Source: Molanna angustata (lineage: Eukaryota > Arthropoda > Insecta > Trichoptera > Molannidae). From it: DNA of 64,000 nt. Made by a program: the position numbers and the translations under genes. The notes under the pieces are model-generated. The model did no database searches. It saw only the letters and a list, made by a program, of their open reading frames with translations, and was not told where the DNA came from. Positions 1 to 10,410 of this stretch are shown in pieces; positions within the stretch are counted from its first letter, which is position 1, and each line of letters opens with the position of its first letter. Location: NCBI GenBank assembly GCA_963576475.1, contig OY754970.1:38201447-38265446 (forward strand), read 5' to 3'.

Positions 1-1900
1 TAGATTCTTTTGAAATTAATGAATATCGCAAAAGAAAAGGGGATACCTAATGCCTACCCTATTGGTGTAGTAAATGTTTTGGAACCATTGTATTATATAA
101 GATGTTTGGTACATAGATTAGGTTGAGTTGTGACATTTTGTCAATAATATAAAATTAATATGTATGTGTGTGTGGGTTGTTTGATACAAATATTATTAAT
201 TAGTTCGCGTGATGTAACACTTTAGTGCTGACAATAAATACGACACATTTATATGAAATATACATAATTATTAATTTCATAATAAGGTCTAAACATAGAA
301 TACCACCTCGAAACGAGCTCAGCCTAGTGAGGTGGTTTATCCAACTGTCGATTTGTTCAAAAGAATTTTATTCTCTTAACGCAAAGACAAAGTATCAAGC
401 CAAGATACGCGAGTTTTGTATGCAAGGTCTATATTTTTCACGGTTTTTCCAACTTTGAAGTCAAAAAACACCAACTTAGAGGCTTCGTAGTAGAACATTT
501 AGTGTGCCTGTGTGTCCCCTTATAACTTTTGATTCGCTCAATTTACAGAGCCCAAAATTTCAGAATATATAGATAGTTATAGGCCTACAACACTTTTAAA
601 CTCAGAATTCTCAATTTTAGTTTCAGTCAGGGGTATATTGATTGCAACGAAATTTTGATGGCACAGTAACGCGGTGTGTACCAAGAATTTTTGTTTATGT
701 CATGTACTACATTTAAAATATCGTTTTTTTATTTATTTATGAACTTGAAATATTTCTTGGCATTTCTGAACTTAAAAATGTTTTTTTTTGTAACCCGCTT
801 GTTATAATTCAAGTTAAATAGCTGAATTGGGTGAAATAAAGCGCACAAAAATATATCCCTACCCTTAGAGAAAATAATATCCTCAATAATATATTTATCC
901 ATTTTAAATCTGGATAGGACGGTAGAATTTACCTTTGATAGTGATCTGAATTTACTCTCTAAGGGTTGAGACTAGGTTTTATTAGCTACTTGCTATGGAT
1001 CTCGTTTTTGGTACCTAATAGTGATGGGACAAAATAGTTTTGGTCGAGACCAAAATGCCCCAAATCAACCAATCATTTAAAAAAATGTCTTCACTTTCAC
1101 CATTTTCAAACGTTCATTAAAAGCTTCCTTATTTAAAAAATGAATAATAAAAAATGTTATCAAGAATCAAGGAATTTAATATAGGTACTAGTATGTAACA
1201 ACGTTTCAATTGTATCTTGTGAAGATGGTGTGTGGTTTGCATACCTGAATTGTAATTTACCTTTGCCAATACGCCACCATATTTGTTATAATATTTTTTT
1301 AACATCACTTGTAAATTTGTATGTACTGCAATAGATTTTTAATTAACTTTCCAACCAGTTAAAGGCCTGAAACATTCAAGATTTATGTATTCCCGATGAC
1401 AATGCACGTCAAAACTGTCAAATAAACCAGCTCGATTCATTTGATACAATTGAACAATTTTGTATTTCTGATCTTGAATTGTAACTGTTATACGTGTTGC
1501 ACGATAATATTAAGGTGTAATTTATATCGATATTGAAACTTTGAAAAGGGTTTCCGTTAATTATTTTTGGATTTACTTGTTTAGAATATAAATAAATATG
1601 TATTTAGTCGGAAAACATGTGTATTTTAACAAATATTGAGTCTTGATAAAATTTTACTATGATTTAATAAATCACTATTTTCAATTCACCGTCTTTTCCA
1701 TATACAATTCTTTCAATACTCACTGAGAATGAATAACGTTGCTGAAAATTGTAAAACATATTCAATAGATAAACATACAGTAAAAAAGTAATAGGCGCTT
1801 ATTACTGTAAGTATAGCTGATTATTTAAAATTCACTGTATTTCTGTCGATCGATTTTCTGAAAGGGTTAGCAATGAATAACACAAAATGTTTTTTTGACA
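1..1900. other. AT-rich DNA without a recognisable gene
   Basis: No convincing coding frame. A short dyad at about 301-336 (accacctc ... gaggtggt) recurs in inverted form at 25508-25544, so it belongs to a dispersed repeat. The stretch after it (about 338-400, starting atccaactgtcgat) resembles 12488-12545. The rest shows AT-rich unique-looking sequence and homopolymer runs only. Confidence 0.5.
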
Positions 1901-1910
1901 AACTTAATGT

Positions 1911-2190
1911 CTCAATAGACACGAATAAATATTTATAGGAGAACCGGGAAAACAGGCAGCTGTCGATGACAGGGCTTACGACCTCATCTTTAAGCGCTTA
2001 CCTTTTATTGACTTCTCATCATAGTGATTTTAATAGCGATTCGCATGCTAAATGGTAAATATACACCGTTTGCAAATAGGCTGGGAATACCATTGCACAA
2101 TGAAATATTTTTCCAACGCCATCTATTGAGAAATTGGTTGGTAAAAAATGAAAGCCACGATCTTTATACATGAGGTTATAATGATTTCGC
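1911..2190 (+). repeat. Dispersed repeat family B, degenerate copy
   Basis: The head (ctcaatagacacgaa, then gacagggcttacgacct) matches the head of better copies at 34684, 43111 and 61376 (reverse). A later 'gccatctattgagaaattgg' stretch matches their inner part. No coding capacity. The open frame at 2019-2336 on the minus strand runs through it and is not treated as a gene. Confidence 0.4.
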
Positions 2191-2774
2191 ATAGATGTCT
2201 CTCCTGAACCGCGACAGAGTAATTCATTCATTTTTAGATTGTTTTCATACTTGTATATGCTAAAATAAAAATATTCGAACGACACAACGATAGATAAAGA
2301 CCAAAGTTGATTTTGTCCATATCTATGTAGTAGCAATATGTATTGTGTGTTTCACCTGTTTAATATTTGGTCGATATTAGCTGGGAGTGGGACTCACCAG
2401 TAAATATTATAGTTAATATACAATATAATACATATGGAAGGAAAAAGAGAGACCGTTTAGAGAATGCTTAAAGGCTCATAATATATTATCTGTGGTAAAT
2501 TCCACCTGTCAAGATATATATTGGGGATTCTAAATTTACGGGTCGGTTTAAATTTAATCGCCCTTAGACTATTTTCTCAACCAAGGATTTTCTCGAACAC
2601 TCCGAGTTTACTATAGTATTAAAAGAACCATCTGAATTCTGGTTTGAAAAATATATGTTTTTAAATATTTTTAAGACAGAATTCCGTTTGGAGATTTGAA
2701 AAATAATAATAAAGATAGTAATTTTAATAACGCGCCGTTTAATGATTCAAGATCAATGAACAAATGTATTTTAA

Positions 2775-3000
2775 TCATCATCAGCAATGGCGCTACAGCC
2801 CGGTGCGAGCCTTGGCCTCCTCAAGAAACTGCCTCCATCCCGTCCTGTCGACAGCAAGTCTCTTCCAATATGTCTGTCCGATCGCTCTTATATCGCCCTC
2901 GATGTCGTCCAGTCGTCTCATCCTAGGTCTCCCTCTGCTTCTTCTTCCTTCAGGACAAGTGTCCAATACTTTTTTTGGGACCCGGCTACCCTCCATATAT
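2775..3000 (-). pseudogene. RTE-like LINE, C-terminal fragment
   Basis: The minus-strand frame encodes about 67 residues with the basic 'EGRRSRGRPRMRRLDD' stretch followed by 'WRQFLEEAKARTGL' and a stop. This is the usual C-terminus of one RTE-type non-LTR retrotransposon lineage. After the stop the sequence reads gctgtagcgccattgctgatgatg, with a GATGATG-like tail (at lower coordinates). Everything upstream (endonuclease, RT) is missing, so this is a dead 5'-truncated insertion. A weaker copy of the same 3' end lies at 18605-18665. Lineage is inferred from motifs only. Confidence 0.65.
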
Positions 3001-3074
3001 TAAGGTATTTTAATAGGATATACAAAATAAATTTTAGAAAAATAATAATAATTTTTAGAAATGACTCATTCATT

Positions 3075-3310
3075 CATTCATACCATCAACGTCAAATCCC
3101 AGAATGTGGGGTAACCAGCGACTGGTGTGAAGGTGTGCATTACCTTATAAAGGAAGCACGACACATGCGTGCACGACAGCAGTCTTGTCTCATCTCAAGA
3201 GGCACTACATTCAGAATGGGTGTTGCACCTCATTGCTATACTATGTGAGATGTTATTTTGCCTGTTGTATTTTTGACTACCCAGATATTGGAGTTTTAAA
3301 AGAAATTAAA
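3075..3310 (-). repeat. SINE-like family A, copy 1
   Basis: On the plus strand it starts with ataccatcaacg and contains the landmarks gtggggtaaccagcgac, acacatgcgtg, cattcagaatgggtg and cctgttgtattttt, in the same order as the copies at 4423, 38466 and (reverse) 15893 and 47365. The element is oriented minus, with its 3' end at the low coordinate. Noncoding. Confidence 0.6.
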
Positions 3311-4264
3311 AATGAAAATGTTCGTCATTTACTGGCACATTTCTTACCACTTTTTATACCGCGGTCTATTGACGGAGGGTCATATCAGAGATGAGATGTG
3401 AATGGAAGGGGTAGGCAAAGAAGAAGTGGAAATGGAAGAGCCCTCGAGCTTTGCCGCCTGGCGGGATGTGCGGGTGGGTCCATGTTAAGTGCCACTTGTG
3501 AAAATATCACAAGACCTAGAGGACGGAGAAGAAAAAAGTTGCCAGTCAGCGGTACTAGCTAGTCCCCCGTCAGATCCCTTATAGTCTATCTTTGTTTATC
3601 CGGGTGAAAAAAAACTTGATAATACTTGCCTAAGTTAGACATACTACAATTTTTCATTTTAATGTTGTAAAGTTAGCCGCAAATAACTTGAACATGTCAC
3701 GTGGGCTGCATAGACTGCGAATTTGTGTTTTTTTGCATGCTTGGTTTTGCACGACGAAAATTATCAATTTATTTGCCGGAAACTATACCTATTTTATTCA
3801 TCCCAATTTCCTTCACTGCGTAAACATTAACATTTAATAATTTTACACAAAATAATATTTTACGGCAATCGTATCACTGTGTTTTATTTAAAAATGTTGT
3901 ATCGTCTAAATTTTTTCAATTCAAAAACTATAATTCTACTGTTTTTTTAATGTTTAAAGAATCAAATTTTAAATTATCAAATGATACACAGCTGGAAACA
4001 TGATACATTTTTGAAGTAGTGTTGGATTAGTCTTTTCAATTTAGTTTCTTTTAGACCTTGGTAATGCCGAGAAACCTTGGCAAAAACGTTTGTCCGTAAA
4101 AAATCGTATCTATGGAGAATTTCTATAACTTTTTATCTTGTCTTTGTAGTGCCTTTGTGACTTATGTCATAAATTTGGAAACATCAGATCATATCTTCGC
4201 TCAGGAGTGTCTTCATTATATACAGACATCCAAGGTACAATGGTAGAATATAATAAATAAAATA

Positions 4265-4400
4265 AGATGGGCTGGTGGCATAACGGACATCGCATTGGAT
4301 TAGTATTCCAGTGATAGCGAGTTCGAACCTCATCCTGGCTTCCGATTTCGTTCTCCTATAGCACATGTATGAGGATTTATATGCACTTTTCACAAGTATA
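4265..4400 (+). repeat. tRNA-derived SINE, head plus short body
   Basis: Reads like a tRNA gene with A-box-like (ggctggtggcataacgg) and B-box-like (gagttcgaacctc) elements about 40 bp apart, then 'cttccgatttcgttctcc' and a body with atgtatgagga. The copies at 25555-25735 (reverse) and 29452 share this head and junction. There is no closed acceptor stem, so it is a SINE head rather than a tRNA gene. Confidence 0.6.
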
Positions 4401-4422
4401 TATTAATTAATTGATCATTTAT

Positions 4423-4712
4423 ACCATCACGGCATATTCTACAATGTGGGGTAACCAGCGACAAGTGCGCGGGTGTGCAAAACCTTATTACAGAAATCAC
4501 AACAAATGCGTGTATACCCACACACCAGTCTCATCTCAACTAAAAAAGGCACTAGATTCAGAATGGGTGGTGAACCTCATTGCTGAACTATATGAGATGT
4601 TATTGTTGCCTGTTGTATTTTCGATTACCCGGCCCTTACTGGACACTCGAAAACAATGATAGAAAAGAGTGAAAGCACTATTCTAAGCTGGTGCCCCACA
4701 GCATATTCACTC
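4423..4712 (-). repeat. SINE-like family A, copy 2 (fullest)
   Basis: About 290 bp. On the minus strand it begins near tgctgtggggcacc, passes through cccacattgtagaatatg, and ends gccgtgatggtat. That 3' terminus is nearly the same as the RTE family's (ggcgtgatggtatg). It lies directly after the tRNA-derived SINE, in the opposite orientation. Noncoding. Confidence 0.6.
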
Positions 4713-5212
4713 TTTAAAAAAAATGACGTTAAGTTTTACTTGTCAAAAATCTCGGCAATGGGGTATCTGGCCGTCATGTGATAACATTCAGTTGATAATA
4801 TTGTGGATAACCCTGCATATTTGACACACGGTAGGGTAATAAAATACTTTAGGACCTATAAACCCCAAGATTCGTCTTACGTGGATGTTATGTTATGTTA
4901 TGTTTATAACTGTTATCAAACTAACCGGGGAGTTTATTGTTAATAACAAGTTCATAAACCACAATATTACAAAGCATAGAGTTGGTATATATATATAGTT
5001 ATTTCAAATTAGTTTAATTTTAATTGGAATGAAAGGCAATAGACAAAATATTGTGTACCTAATTTATATTACGTTATAAATAAAATATAATTAATAATTA
5101 TAAAAAGGATGTATTTTTACATCAAAACGCTACGACGCGAATGGGGTTGGCAGAGAATGTGAACGATAAATTATTTTATCTAGCCACGCATCCCTCGCCT
5201 CATCAACATTTA
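4713..5212. other. AT-rich spacer
   Basis: No coding frame, known repeat or structured RNA seen. A short (ta)n run lies at about 4988-4997. Confidence 0.4.
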
Positions 5213-5560
5213 TTTATTTATCTTTTTGTACACAATTTGTACACTGGCGGGTTTTTTGCCAAATGGCAATTTCTTCCAACCACCCAGAGTTGATGATGAT
5301 AATATACAATACTATGTGTACTACGGCGATAAGGTGACATGACAACACAAAACTAAAAAAATAAATAAGTGCTATAAAGATTTTATTATTTATTTAAAAA
5401 AATGGGCAACGTAATCAGCCCACCTTTGATTTCAAGTTGATAAGGTATCAAGAATAGCAAAACAAAAAAAAAAATAAAAAAAGATGGAATATAATAACAC
5501 TTCATAGCAATGATAAGAAAACAAAAGAATAGGGAGAGTAGGAGGAAAGGAAGAAGAAAT
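5213..5560 (-). repeat. 3' UTR of a Jockey/CR1-like LINE
   Basis: Minus-strand landmarks are 'ggaagaaattgccatttggc' (the hairpin-like TTGCC...GGCAA), then a tgtacaaa box and an (aaat)n-rich end at the low coordinate. The same series occurs at 57387-57660, downstream of a recognisable LINE C-terminus, and at 18930-19180. No coding part remains here. Confidence 0.5.
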
Positions 5561-6553
5561 CAGGTATTATCAGATACATATTATTTTTTTATGTTTCGTG
5601 TTCGAAAAAATTGTGTTGGTTGTGTTTTAAATGATTTTTTTTTAATTATTAATTTGTACCAGTTGCTTGGACGTTGAAAAAAAAAGAAAAACATTTTTGA
5701 AATAAAGAAAAACTAAAAAAATATTTATATTCGTAAGATTACAGTTTTCCATATTTCTTTGTAAAAATCCACTGCACGATTCAAAGTAAAAGTAAAGGCA
5801 CTAAGGGATGCAAAAAGAAATAGCAGTTTCCGATGTTTAATAGTGGAGGGGAAAAGAAAAGTTATCAGTCAGGCACAGTTAAAAACAATCAAATTCCTTC
5901 ACAAGACAAAGGACACAACTTGGAATAGTATTAGGATAGAAAACGGCCTCATTCATTTTACACAATTCTATTTGAACCGAGGAGAGGGAGGAAACTAAAG
6001 TTGAGAGACAAGACCGTTGCAACACAAGAGATTGGTATTAATTCTAGCACAAGGAAGGAAATAGGATTTCAAGTTAGTTAAAATGATCATGTATCTACTA
6101 CGTGTATCCCTACAAAATAAAACGTAATAATCAAACAAACTTACAGATTATAAAGAAATAATATGAGAGAAATCAAGATTATGATAAGAACATCACGAAT
6201 GACGAAATAATTCAAATGAGGTTATGAATGTGATTTAAGATGATGCCACAAATCCACACGAGTAACATTGTTGTATGTGGACAAAGAATTTAACAAATAT
6301 AATCTTAAGTATGTGGATAGTAATTTTCTTTGAAAATTTTTTTATTAATCTATAATATAATTACTGTACGCCATGTTTTTTCGTCGTTCAACGGATTACC
6401 AGTGAAATAATTTTTCCTTAATCAATTTTCGCGTTCGGTCAGAATGTCGGTAAAAGATAAGATAATATTTTCATTAAAATACGTTATTTAGTTATATGAT
6501 GTATAATTTATCATTATTATTGTATTATTATAAAAATATATTCAGTCTTAACT
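5561..6553. other. AT-rich spacer left of the I-type LINE
   Basis: No coding frame or repeat recognised. A-rich and purine-rich tracts dominate. Confidence 0.4.
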
Positions 6554-6566
6554 GTTGTGTACTGTT
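6554..6566. repeat. Target-site duplication, left copy (13 bp)
   Basis: gttgtgtactgtt, repeated exactly at 11965-11977. The two copies bracket the I-type LINE. Confidence 0.85.
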
Positions 6567-6702
6567 TTTTTTTTTTTTTCTTTTTTGGCGAGTTGACTCC
6601 TAACAAATGGGTCTTACGGCCAGTTTCAAGTTAAAATCTTCTCTTTGTTTAAAAAAACAATAAAATGAAAAAAATAAGTATTACAAATATAGATATATTA
6701 AA

Positions 6703-9700
6703 TCAAATCTTGATGTCGTTTCTTTTGACAAATTTTGATATTAAATTAAAAATGATATTTTTATTACTGCTATGCAGCAAGGTCAGAATGTTCACTGGCA
6801 GTGGGATCTTATATTTTGATAGAGATTGGTAAAGTGATGGGGATTGTGAGTTGAGAGGACAAGAAAAGAAGATATGGTCCAAGTCTCCCACTTCCTCACC
6901 ACATTCGCAAGCTGGAGAATCTTTTATCTTAATTTTGTATAAATGAGCAGGTGTACAACAGTGACCGATTCTCATTCTGTTTATCACCGTTATCTCCCTC
7001 CTATTGCGCATAACAGAAGTGTACCATGGCTTAACTGGAATACTTGGTTGAATTGAACCATATCTCCTTCCTCTGGTGAGTGAAGATGTGGACCAAAGTT
7101 TGGTCCATTCAGAGGTGAGGAAAGATTTTGTTAAAGGGAGAAGATCGGGTATGAAATTATTACTATAGGAAGAAGCAGAACCTCGCTGCACAGCAGATTT
7201 TGCCAATTCGTCAGCCGTCTCATTTCCCTGGATTCCCCTGTGTCCTGGGATCCAACCCAAAACGACATCAAGATTTTCATCCCTTAAAGAATACAACATA
7301 TGACGAATATCAAGGGTTATAGAATTAAAAGGATGGAGAAAAGGATTAGCGGAGACTGTTTGAAGGGTACTTCTGGAATCAGAAAGAACTAAGGATTTGG
7401 ACAGATTTAGTGTGTGAATTACTCGTAATGCTTCCAGAATTGCGATACTCTCACCAGTATAAACAGAGGTAAACGTTGGAAGTTTAAATTGTTTAGTAAT
7501 TTTCTCGTTTTTGTAATATACTGCAGCCCCAGTGTGACCGTCATCGTCAGTTCTAGAAGCATCCGTAAACAACAGGTTCCAATCACTCCAATTTGAATCA
7601 ATTTCGTTCTGGAATAACTGGTCACTGTTACAAGAAGTCCTGTTTGGTCCAAGAGAATATATAATATTAGGGCAATACATGAGAATTTCATATGGTACAG
7701 AAAATAACGGAATTGATATAAACCGCTGTATCAGATTGGGATGTTCTGTAAGTCTACGATAGCTTTTGACTATTAATGGTAAATTATTGCGAAGTGAAAG
7801 GGGAGTATGAATATTTAAAAGGGAGTGTACTTTAGATATAACAGGGTGAGTAGAGAGCCTAGCAGCTTTAAATAGGTAACGATCTGAAAGAAATTGTCTG
7901 CGAAGATCAAGGGGTGGTTCAACATTTTCTACTTGAAGAGCATTAGTTGGAGATGACTTCATGGATCCGGAAATAATTCGGAGGGCATTGAATTGAATTT
8001 TATCTAATTTACGAAGGTGGGACTTCGCTGCAGTACCAAATAAAAACGAACCATAATCTATGCGGCTGCGAATAATAGCATTGTAGAGCAGTTTAAGTGT
8101 AGAAGGGTGGGATCCCCACCACACCCCCGCAACAGCACGTAATATGTTAAGATGTTTTTGACATTTGGAGGAAACCAAGTCAATATGGGTTGCCCAAGTA
8201 AGTTTTGCGTCAAAGGTTAAACCCAAGAATTTAAAGGATGTTTGAATTGGAATTGAGGACTGTTGATAAATGATGGAGACCACAAGGGGAATATGTTTTC
8301 TCGAAAACACCACAACAGAGCTCTTGGAGGGAGAGATTTCCAGACCGTGTCTGGATAACCACTGCCCGAGTCCAGTCAGTGATGTATTCAAGATTTGTTC
8401 TGAGATATGCACAAATTTATTCAAAACATATATTACAATATCATCAGCATAAGAAAGGATACAAGCATTGGGGGATATAGAAATGGACAAGTCATACGTG
8501 TATATATTGTAAAGGAGAGGACTAAGGACTGATCCTTGAGGGAGTCCCTTCCAAATTGTCCTGGAATATGAAATACCATCTACCACAACTATGATAGAAC
8601 GAGATGCTAGAAAATTAAAAATGAGGAAAGTTAATTTAGATGGTATTTTAAGGTGCAACATTTTTTCTTTTAAGATAGAAAGTACAACATTATCATAAGC
8701 AGACGACACGTCGAGGAAAGCAGCAATTAAAGGGGAGCGTTGGGAAAATGAAATGTGGATATCAGAAGTTAACATACTGAGATTGTCCATAGTACTTTTA
8801 CCCTTTCTAAATCCAAATTGATGTATATCAAAGATATTATGATGTTCACAAAACCATTCTAGGCGATTTTTCACAATATGTTCCATAATTTTCAACAAAC
8901 ATGATGACAAAGCGATGGGGCGGTAGGAATCCCCTAGAGAAGGGTCTTTATTAGATTTTAGTATTGGGATAATTAGCTGAGTTTTCCAATTTTCAGGTAC
9001 CTTGCCTGAATCAAAGATCAAATTTAAAATAGACAAGAAGTAACTTCGAGTGTGAGGTTTTGTGAATTGAATAAATGAATAAGGGATTCCATCTTGACCA
9101 GGGGAAGAATTTTTGACACTTCTGAGAACCAGGTTAAGTTCTTCTAATGTGAACGGGGAGTCTAGTTGTTGGGTATGATTGGGAAGGTAATATGAATATG
9201 GAAGGTCTTCATTCCGTGGAACGAAGGATGGGGCCAATTTAGAGATAAAAGAATTCAGCCAGGATTCTGGCGGATGTTTTGGAGTGTGAGGGGACAGACT
9301 AGAACGGAATTTGTTTATATTTTGCCATATTTTGTTAGCGGGGAAACTTGGAGATAAAGATTGGCAAAACTCTTTCCATCCCAATCGTTTTTTCTTAACA
9401 AGAGTACGTTTGGTTTGAGCCTGAATTTTACGAAATTGGAGAAAAGAAGACACACTAATGTTTGTTTTTAAAGATTTAATGGCCTCTTTGCGGAGTTTTA
9501 CTGCATCTGAACATTCTTTATCCCACCAAGGAGGAGATAACTTTTGTTTTTTCTTATTATAGGTCTTAGGTGGGATACTTTTAGTTGCTGCTTCTTCAAT
9601 AGCTTTTGTAAACTGATCATAAGTTGAAAATAGATTAGAATCAGTAGGTTGATCTAATTTTTTTATTAAAGAGTCTAAAGTATCTTGATATTTAACCCAA

Positions 9701-10410
9701 TCAGCCCTATGAAGATTGAATTTAAAGCGGGAAAGAGGAGGGGAGGGAGATAAGAAAGAAGGAAAGGAAAGTATGATTGGGAAATGATCACTGCCAAGTG
9801 TGTCATGAACGAGGTTCCAGGTCAACATGGAAGCGATGGATGATGATGAAACAGATATGTCAACCGCACTAATATTCTGATTGGGATGAGTAATTCGGGT
9901 AGCAGATCCATCATTCAAAATGCATAAATCAAATTTCTCTATAATATTAATCAACTCTCTTCCGAAAGCGTTAGACTTGGATGATCCCCATGAAGGGTGG
10001 TGTGCATTCATGTCTCCTAGTAATAATATTGGAGGAGTGAAAATGTGAAGAAGTTGTTGTAACTGGAGAGTGGTTGTTTGGGATGGATGTGGTATGTATA
10101 TAGATATAATTGTTATGTTTTTGACTTTTGTAGCCACTACATTGAATGCTAAACCACCCGTGTCAATATGCACCGGTGAAAAGGGGATAGAATTATGTAT
10201 TAAAAGTGCAGCTCCGGCCTTTCCGTCCAATCTGTCGTCTCTCAGGCAGGAATAACCCGGGAAATGGTACCGACGACCAGGTTGGAACCAGGTCTCAGAT
10301 ATAGCACTTATATATGGAGTATATTTATTTAGTAGGTAACAAATGTCTGCTTTGTTGGACACAGCGCTACGGCTGTTCCACTGGAGAATCCTTTCTGCTG
10401 GATTGAACAT
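6703..10410 (-). CDS. LINE ORF2: endonuclease, reverse transcriptase, RNase H
   Basis: A 1235-residue polyprotein that nicks target DNA and copies the element RNA by target-primed reverse transcription. The apurinic-type endonuclease spans residues 1-215: N12, E39 (SETW), D133/N135 (LLLGDMNAHHPSW), D184 and S207-D208-H209. The RT covers roughly residues 425-720: 'YRPIALSS', motif A 'AAFLDVSSAYD' (about 563-572), motif B 'GLPQGSVLSPLL', and catalytic YADD at about 654-657. RNase H lies at about 943-1070: 'LLFTDASR', 'GESIAILEAL', 'LVLSDSRST' and 'GWIPGHRGIQGNETADELAK', giving D, E, D and a late D. A C-terminal CCHC-like cluster (CECGEEVGDLDHIFFSC) follows. All catalytic residues seen are present and there is no stop. 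The start is the first ATG, inside the end of ORF1. Confidence 0.93.
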   Translation of the reverse strand: MFNPAERILQWNSRSAVSNKADICYLLNKYTPYISAISETWFQPGRRYHFPGYSCLRDDRLDGKAGAALLIHNSIPFSPVHIDTGGLAFNVVATKVKNITIISIYIPHPSQTTTLQLQQLLHIFTPPILLLGDMNAHHPSWGSSKSNAFGRELINIIEKFDLCILNDGSATRITHPNQNISAVDISVSSSSIASMLTWNLVHDTLGSDHFPIILSFPSFLSPSPPLSRFKFNLHRADWVKYQDTLDSLIKKLDQPTDSNLFSTYDQFTKAIEEAATKSIPPKTYNKKKQKLSPPWWDKECSDAVKLRKEAIKSLKTNISVSSFLQFRKIQAQTKRTLVKKKRLGWKEFCQSLSPSFPANKIWQNINKFRSSLSPHTPKHPPESWLNSFISKLAPSFVPRNEDLPYSYYLPNHTQQLDSPFTLEELNLVLRSVKNSSPGQDGIPYSFIQFTKPHTRSYFLSILNLIFDSGKVPENWKTQLIIPILKSNKDPSLGDSYRPIALSSCLLKIMEHIVKNRLEWFCEHHNIFDIHQFGFRKGKSTMDNLSMLTSDIHISFSQRSPLIAAFLDVSSAYDNVVLSILKEKMLHLKIPSKLTFLIFNFLASRSIIVVVDGISYSRTIWKGLPQGSVLSPLLYNIYTYDLSISISPNACILSYADDIVIYVLNKFVHISEQILNTSLTGLGQWLSRHGLEISPSKSSVVVFSRKHIPLVVSIIYQQSSIPIQTSFKFLGLTFDAKLTWATHIDLVSSKCQKHLNILRAVAGVWWGSHPSTLKLLYNAIIRSRIDYGSFLFGTAAKSHLRKLDKIQFNALRIISGSMKSSPTNALQVENVEPPLDLRRQFLSDRYLFKAARLSTHPVISKVHSLLNIHTPLSLRNNLPLIVKSYRRLTEHPNLIQRFISIPLFSVPYEILMYCPNIIYSLGPNRTSCNSDQLFQNEIDSNWSDWNLLFTDASRTDDDGHTGAAVYYKNEKITKQFKLPTFTSVYTGESIAILEALRVIHTLNLSKSLVLSDSRSTLQTVSANPFLHPFNSITLDIRHMLYSLRDENLDVVLGWIPGHRGIQGNETADELAKSAVQRGSASSYSNNFIPDLLPLTKSFLTSEWTKLWSTSSLTRGRRYGSIQPSIPVKPWYTSVMRNRREITVINRMRIGHCCTPAHLYKIKIKDSPACECGEEVGDLDHIFFSCPLNSQSPSLYQSLSKYKIPLPVNILTLLHSSNKNIIFNLISKFVKRNDIKI

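Noticed and set aside
2019..2336. A 105-codon minus frame as a gene
   Set aside because: It overlaps a degenerate family B copy and has no recognisable motif.
8270..10255. Short plus-strand frames opposite LINE ORF2
   Set aside because: Antisense shadows of the RT and endonuclease coding sequence.
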